From: Melampsora larici-populina 98AG31
Lineage: Eukaryota; Basidiomycota; Pucciniomycetes; Pucciniales; Melampsoraceae
Length of the DNA stretch: 64,000 bases
Direction: 5' to 3'
Assembly (NCBI RefSeq): GCF_000204055.1
Contig: NW_006768827.1
Span: forward strand, 26,254 to 90,253
Shown: positions 60,701-64,000 of the stretch, in pieces
Layout: every line of letters starts with the position of its first letter
Position numbering within the stretch: position 1 is the first letter of the stretch
Position numbers and translations under genes: made by a program
Notes under the pieces: model-generated
What the model was told of the DNA's origin: nothing
Databases searched by the model: none
The model's input: only the letters and a program-made list of their open reading frames with translations

Positions 60701-61711
60701 GGCTTGGACATTATCGCCCGGAGGGTGGCTTGTCTTGAGCTACGTAGATGATCCATTGCTGATACGGCCGTTTCGCGACCACTGGATAGACCAAGCTTAT
60801 TTAAATATTTAAAAACTCTACTTGAAACCCCGCAAGCCAAGAATGTCATTGCGTTGTGTAGTTGTAGGGCATTGTAACGGTAATTCGACAGAAAGGAAAC
60901 CATCAAACATATCGTTGTTGCAACCTGGTGTTATTATGTTACAATTATTATGATGTAGCTTGATGTTGTAACATGGAACAAGAACAACTAACCAGAGTAG
61001 CCCAATTGTTTCAAGCCTTCTCTTCGTCCTCAGGAACGTACTCGATACCTTCATCATTACGGGTTTCTTCTTTGCTCAAAGACTCTTGCATTTCAGGAAG
61101 TGAATCACCCTCAGTTCCAGTGTCCTTCATTATGGATTCTTTGTCTTCCAGTGTCACACCATCGTCGGGAGCGCTCTTCATGAGATCTTCGCGGTTGTTT
61201 GCCCTAGCGGATACTTGATGATAGATGAGTTTCCAAAAAAAAGGCATTGATGTCCTTATAGCATTTTCGCGGTTGTCCAGCTCCTCCAGTTTAAAAAAAG
61301 TGGGCGTGATCTTCTGAGAACTGTAAAACTTTCGAGGTTTTTTCCAGACCTCCTTATGGATTTGCTCCTGCGCCTATAATCATAAAGTTCATCATCAGTC
61401 TGAAAACTGATATGGGTGAAATCAGTATATAGATCCACCTCGGTCAAAATGAAATCCATCCATCTAACGTCTCCAGTTTGACTGTTACTCGCCAGATCCT
61501 TGATCGCGTATAAAATTTGCAAAGTTGAAGTAAATCCCCGCTTGACTCCCCAGTATTTCCGACTTTCTTTCAGGGAAGGGTGCTCTGAACTCAGGAGAGC
61601 ATAAAATATTTCCTTTGGAGTGACACCTTGTTCCTTCATCGTATGACATAAGTGCACGGCAATGTTATCGATGTAAGGCCTCTTTCGGATGGTTTCGTGT
61701 TGAGCTTCCAT
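51736..61711 (-). CDS. DUF6589-type protein of the 21-kb element, with a huge intron
   Basis: Starts at the ATG at 61711 and reads through exons with GVTPKEIFYALLSSEHPSL and YWGVKRGF (amino end), an acidic stretch near 61040-61200, FHGTWGYVQ near 60600, QGDLGTCQNIESLQKKR near 60170, and HILSHHWGN-type residues near 60030. A further exon ends WLKHFFNQN at 59324 before a GTGAGT donor. The last exon is 52002-51736 (LKPIYRSH, DKKSRYRWGKG), preceded by ACAACAG. Between them sits a 7.1-kb tyrosine-recombinase retroelement, so the intron 52003-59323 is 7.3 kb. Homologous to the gene at 10382-13363 in exon order and splice position. Some junctions between 61383 and 60910 are unsettled. Function unknown; the gene may be silenced by the insertion. 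Confidence 0.65.
52521..52749 (-). repeat. Split direct repeat A2
   Basis: 229 bp matching 59083-59311 (A1) with one observed difference, CATGCCTCGTGG here versus CATGCCTTGTGG there. It is followed on the plus side by a second copy of CCACTCTCTCAG, which also starts the element at 52205. Confidence 0.9.
52859..53061. other. Assembly gap of 203 N
   Basis: A run of N inside the 3' part of the retroelement; most of repeat B1 and the 3' UTR after the recombinase fall here. The collapse probably reflects the tandem repeats. Confidence 0.99.
53301..54377 (-). pseudogene. Tyrosine recombinase of the retroelement, one nonsense codon
   Basis: Minus-strand frame from the ATG at 54377 (MPSTRRKRLTN). 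The amino core-binding part (WARTTLSGYSSGLSKYITYI) is followed by the catalytic domain with HSFRVGGAS (the H-x2-R box) and GRWKSDSYKRYV (W and the nucleophilic Tyr). The frame is continuous to 53301 except for one TGA at 53808 after AFWGMI, where Arg (CGA) fits well. The enzyme integrates the circular DNA copy. It is one substitution from an open frame, so this copy is inactive or only recently dead. Confidence 0.85.
54661..56268 (-). CDS. Reverse transcriptase-RNase H of the retroelement
   Basis: An uninterrupted 535-codon frame starting MDLSKWRIELRRYGL. RT blocks: FRPISNLSYP, GVFDWAKAYCQIPV, FGGVGGCGTFGEAA, and the catalytic FRWVDDTLF in place of YxDD. The connection region includes YLGFIWNGE. 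RNase H follows with GWVGDAST, WAETVAIRLGL, LTDNT and ANNAADALSQG, giving the D-E-D-D set. It lies between gag and the tyrosine recombinase, the normal order for this group. The frame is intact. Confidence 0.9.
   Translation of the reverse strand: MDLSKWRIELRRYGLERKYAHVLKGFEHGFDQGIRNARVHGMKFFCPQNHKSALLARQKIEDNFKMEVENGRMFGPWTKEEAHQKLGFFRTNPLGAVVNGDGSFRPISNLSYPKNDPEIESVNFRVDKDDFETTWDDFKTVAWFITSHKGKLVLGVFDWAKAYCQIPVAMDQWKFLMILDFEDRVYVDPRVQFGGVGGCGTFGEAAEAWKEIMIIKFNLLKGFRWVDDTLFVKPADGSNQTTMRQIAKESQKLGVETNEKKWREFNTEQKYLGFIWNGESKTVRLPQEKITLRMCQIEEYAQEERQSFKNTEVLVGRLNHITFVFPQMRVYTSAIYRMMKNWGNKYALRHISPEIREDLRIWMDTLREADPLQVIPKPEVRNVGWVGDASTSYGIRVIIGKRWSQFKLKDGWRDSEENGDKRGIAWAETVAIRLGLLMVEQIERVEGRNYLVLTDNTVTENAIVNGKSKDPLVNAEWKVIQGHLLGKQYAITAKRVVSANNAADALSQGKVSNKKRQDRLWINIPHDLHKFLQQT
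56717..57970 (-). CDS. Gag-like protein of the retroelement, main part
   Basis: 417 codons ending in an Arg/Asp/Gly/Tyr-rich tail (RGRYDDGRKRDDWKRDD) and NPVKGKKA. The middle (DFEAWGDCMELFCAHLVSCGW) is helical, as in DIRS-group Gag proteins; no CCHC knuckle is present. The upstream exon-like frame at 58428-58961 may be its amino part. Confidence 0.7.
   Translation of the reverse strand: MLGTLIQEAYDRGDDAEATSLLKVLNKNTVQPRQENPYVMDEDDTHSNSSSETSVAFVKEVIPERPVQAPVPRVANPVPLVQTQLQVSDNPSTQPSDESTWFEGALSKDESDKAHAIMASKKGTLEMKNGDIIHNGRILKSGNAQMKESLAPLSPGLTIILKNLSSYIQLTVFNDEWLIKDQKAWSSRTTKSDKKESGEARIYGGEAPVEELTIDFEAWGDCMELFCAHLVSCGWKPVADRFEGHIAVVKKLRKDFGWMVALRYCRLVRQGVMRETVDKSIGNYAELQETLLVEAKTTAESYNERHYRTNPYAPGRPKASVCPLTNKPKSSTTTGNSLTPTENRHSFTSSYKGNGRKGRGGSFRGRYDDGRKRDDWKRDDRYASDRYASERYTGNRGRSRSPDRRDRNGNPVKGKKA
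58083..58196. repeat. Two tandem 57-bp units in the retroelement leader
   Basis: Two units each containing GGACACCTA, TAAGCCGG and CAGGCT words (AAGCCGGGCCAGGCTG type) follow each other with some divergence. Read on the minus strand they lie between the two gag frames. Confidence 0.6.
58428..58961 (-). CDS. Basic/acidic low-complexity ORF, probable Gag amino part
   Basis: 177 codons, MKRKQEGMSFKNQINQTE, with a basic stretch and then a long Glu-rich run. A GTGAGC donor follows HQQG near 58540, suggesting splicing toward the 57970 frame. No domain is recognised. It belongs to the retroelement by position. Confidence 0.45.
   Translation of the reverse strand: MKRKQEGMSFKNQINQTETNVNNSVLTRAQAAATGVRPGNRLVTPRRGTNGGGRPRSNISNRTPTNLRSKRPERPRGLKKTREKKKLNERRQNKNQEIQVVEEQDTQGDEEWGGIGGEEEEEREEEEEIRSVQENHQQGELSILPELPLILFPVIYRKTPIPSFETPIPSFSTLILK
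59083..59311 (-). repeat. Split direct repeat A1 at the 5' end of the retroelement
   Basis: 229-bp partner of 52521-52749. The junction with the host DUF6589 intron lies right after GTGTAATCAAT. Confidence 0.9.
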
Positions 61712-62085
61712 TCTTATTTTTCAGTGAAATCATGGAAAAAAATTCTTTCAACACCATTGCTTGGCTAGCACAACCTTTCTTGCGCTAGCCAAGCTGTTCT
61801 AAATTTTTATTTGATGACATTGACACTGATTTGATGTTTCTACTGCTGTATCCGTACCACACTTTGCAATTTGTGGTAGGAGTTTGAGGGACTACATAAA
61901 CACATAAGAGGGTAGAACGGGGCCCTTTACTGTTTTTACAATGACAAAACCCTTGGTTGTTTTGGACATCAAATTGGCCTTTTCTGACCAAATAAAACTT
62001 ACAGCCTTTTTGGCTGAAACTCACAGCTACACTTCTCATCAAACTTGCAACGCTTTTTGCAAACCCTTGCTTCCAACAAAAACAT
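61712..62085. other. Non-coding right flank inside the 21-kb element
   Basis: Sequence between the DUF6589 start codon and the right TIR. It should contain the DUF6589 promoter. The small minus frame 61785-62042 shows no domain. Confidence 0.4.
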
Positions 62086-62296
62086 ATAAAAGTTGTATGA
62101 GAATGTGTAGCATCTCATGAAGATGAACATACCTGAAGGTCACAAATTTCTACGGTGAGGGTTTGAGTAGAAGTCCAAAAAACAACATAAGGGGACTTAA
62201 CTTTTGGAGCTCACCAGCCAAAAAACTCGAGTCAGTTGTAAGCCCCTCTTCGAGGGGCGCGGACGCAGCCGCGCGAGAGGGGCTTAGTTAAGCTTA
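62086..62296 (-). repeat. Right terminal inverted repeat, 211 bp
   Basis: Partner of 41107-41317. It ends GGGGCTTAGTTAAGCTTA at 62296 and is followed by the target duplication ATGTGCCCA. Confidence 0.93.
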
Positions 62297-62305
62297 ATGT
62301 GCCCA

Positions 62306-64000
62306 TAAATGTCAACACAATACAGGCATTACAACTTGTTGTAAATGCACACTGGAATTCGCGGTCCTCGCTAGGCATTGTAATTTTAAGAACTCATGCT
62401 TCCGCCCTCGCAAAACCCGAAAGCACTGTCCTATCCCGCATTTCGTGTAACTTTTACCAACCTCATCGTTTTTTTTCTATCGAAACAACATACACAGTGT
62501 CCACCAAAATTGCGCCGGACGTCCGGTGAGCTGGTTTGTCAGCAGATGTACGACGTTTCTACAGCATTTGTTCGCGGGAATCTCATAACTCAGCCTTGCC
62601 CCTCAGTAGTAACACCACTCAGGTTGAGCAGGATCAACTCGAGCCTCGAGCACCAGCTTTGTGCTTATGATCTGAACCATGCCTGAGACACGATGAAGAT
62701 ATGTACACACATCAATGATACAACCTATGTAAAGACTTGAGGATTCGTGTTCTATGTATCACTCTGTACCCATCCGTTTTAGGCAAATACATGTGCTAGC
62801 ATTCTCATGTTTCAACAATGGGCAACTTTGGAATGAATTCCTTGAAACAACTTTCATACATATCTTTGTACCCGTTGTGATAGAATACAAGTGCATGAAG
62901 GGAGTCCTCTGCACCCATCATCAGGTCCTGGAGGAAATCGTAATAGACCGATTTACATAGGGAGTTCATCGGTGAGGGAGTTCAACTGATGAAAGGCATA
63001 TTTGGTAGGCCTTCGCAGGAGTTCGGATTGTATGTATGTATGTACGAACAGGTACAGCTGTACAATTTTAGTTTACATAATGATACATACGTGATGAAGT
63101 CAGAAGAGGACCCTGGAAAGCTCCTGGAGAACAAACCGTCCTGAGGGGGTTTTCGGATACCGGTGTTTTGTGAAGTCATGTCACATGGTACCAGAGATGT
63201 GACAGGTGCAAAAGATGCACCTCAACGAGGGCTATCAGATGGTACACATGTCTGACCCTGAACATGACTGGTGGCTTGGGAAATGTGTGATTTGTAACTT
63301 TTGCCCCCCCAGACCGACGAAAATCCATACCGGCTCGGGTCGGGTACTTACATACGGATATCTCGGTGATTACACGTGGTACAAAACTGAAAGTATATGT
63401 AATCGAGAGCCCTGATCAAGGCGCTTCTCCTACCACCGAGAAATCCATGTTAACCCACCTCTCCTCGGGGCAAATAGTGAAAGTGTGAGGGCCGGGGCCG
63501 GAATGGATCGAGGACGGTTTGTTCTCCAGGAGCTTTCCGGGGTCCTGTCAGAAGAGACCCTTCCATCACTCCCTTTCGTCCAAGTTTCCCAGCGGCGAAT
63601 ATTCCCCATTCATCAAAACAACAGCCGGGTAGTCTACGTTCTGCTCTCTATCGAACTTGTCCCCGTTGATCACATCTGTTGTTTGGAGCAAGTTCGCAAG
63701 ACTTCGTCAACGGTGACACTCGTCCTTGTGTTCATCAAGACAATCGGCTCCGTTTTGCCAATGCATCTATCTCTCGACTTGACTTTCCATGAATCGTAAG
63801 TGATTGTTATATAATGACCATCAAACCTCTTCATTCTGCTTCATTCAGGTTCTACTTCAAGTCACAAGAATCAAACTCACTCCACCTCTCAATCAAGCTC
63901 GCTCAAACTCTCAATCAAATTTACTGGTCTAATCTACAGTTCGTCAATTCATGTTCTATCTTTTTCGAATTGCTTCCATGTCTATTTTAGACCTAAACTT
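62306..64000. other. Right flank of the 21-kb element, no clear gene
   Basis: Short frames only (for example 62754-62960 and 63485-63799), none with a recognisable domain. It contains the 36-bp inverted pair described separately. Confidence 0.45.
63107..63547. repeat. 36-bp inverted pair about 370 bp apart
   Basis: 63107-63142 and 63512-63547 are reverse complements with one mismatch. The core AGGAGCTTTCC occurs again within a 19-base match at 33396-33414. This may be the ends of a small foldback element; no target duplication was identified. Confidence 0.7.

Larger units (their letters stand above)
41107..62296. mobile_element. 21.2-kb multi-gene TIR transposon (KDZ, RecQ-like, DUF6589, OB-like, GRF-like)
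   Basis: The left end 41107-41317 and right end 62086-62296 are inverted repeats in which I find no mismatch. The tips read TAAGCTTAACTAAGCCCC. The 9-mer ATGTGCCCA flanks both sides (41098-41106 and 62297-62305) as a perfect target duplication. Core genes in order: GRF-like zinc-finger protein (+), OB-like protein (-), KDZ transposase (-), RecQ-like helicase (+), DUF6589 protein (-). Two later insertions are nested: a CACTA MITE in the helicase and a tyrosine-recombinase retroelement in a DUF6589 intron. Subtracting them leaves about 13.3 kb. Identical TIRs argue for recent movement. KDZ transposases are known from basidiomycete TIR elements; this gene set is not one I recognise. Confidence 0.85.

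Noticed and set aside
41107..62296. Starship-type giant element
   Set aside because: The tyrosine recombinase inside belongs to a nested retroelement with its own split repeats, not to a captain gene at the element edge; the ends are long TIRs with a 9-bp duplication.
63485..63799. 104-codon frame near the right edge
   Set aside because: It overlaps one arm of the 36-bp inverted pair and has no recognisable domain; likely incidental.

Overview
The window reads as a repeat-rich nuclear segment of a basidiomycete fungus, most likely a rust (Pucciniales). Ordinary host genes are short-intron genes with GT..AG junctions: an RNase MRP subunit (RMP1), a Cid1-type nucleotidyltransferase, a Rheb GTPase, a GDP-mannose pyrophosphorylase, and one large putative secreted protein. 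They sit in AT-rich DNA crowded by nested transposons. The rust assignment is an inference from gene style and transposon content; no marker gene settles it. Two N-runs (14481-14580, 52859-53061) are assembly gaps.

Layout. 1-495 is the end of a CACTA-like element. 1607-6761 is a decayed chromodomain Ty3/gypsy retroelement. 6762-8452 is nested MITE-type repeats. 8515-18822 is a 10.3-kb terminal-inverted-repeat (TIR) element with a 9-bp target duplication; it holds a shortened RecQ-like helicase, a DUF6589-type gene and a third ORF split by a 3.66-kb CACTA element, which itself carries a captured piece of a hydroxyacid-oxoacid transhydrogenase gene. 19258-39869 is the host gene block (secreted protein, RMP1, Cid1-like, Rheb, GMPP), interrupted by a 5-kb transposase-like pseudogene at 28171-33039. 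41107-62296 is a second, 21.2-kb TIR element with TIRs that look identical over 211 bp and a 9-bp target duplication.

The 21.2-kb element is the most interesting object. Without two later insertions (an 815-bp CACTA MITE and a 7.1-kb tyrosine-recombinase retroelement) its core is about 13 kb. It encodes five proteins: a GRF-like zinc-finger protein, a small predicted OB-fold-like protein, a KDZ-family transposase with CxC5/CxC6 cysteine clusters, a RecQ-like helicase, and a DUF6589 protein. The transposase and helicase genes are head to head; the helicase and DUF6589 genes are tail to tail with stop codons overlapping. The 10.3-kb element has a related TIR tip, the same 9-bp duplication length and the same convergent helicase/DUF6589 pair. 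This suggests a family of large multi-gene cut-and-paste elements that carry their own DNA-processing functions. The domain names rest on motif recognition by eye and the joint function is inference.
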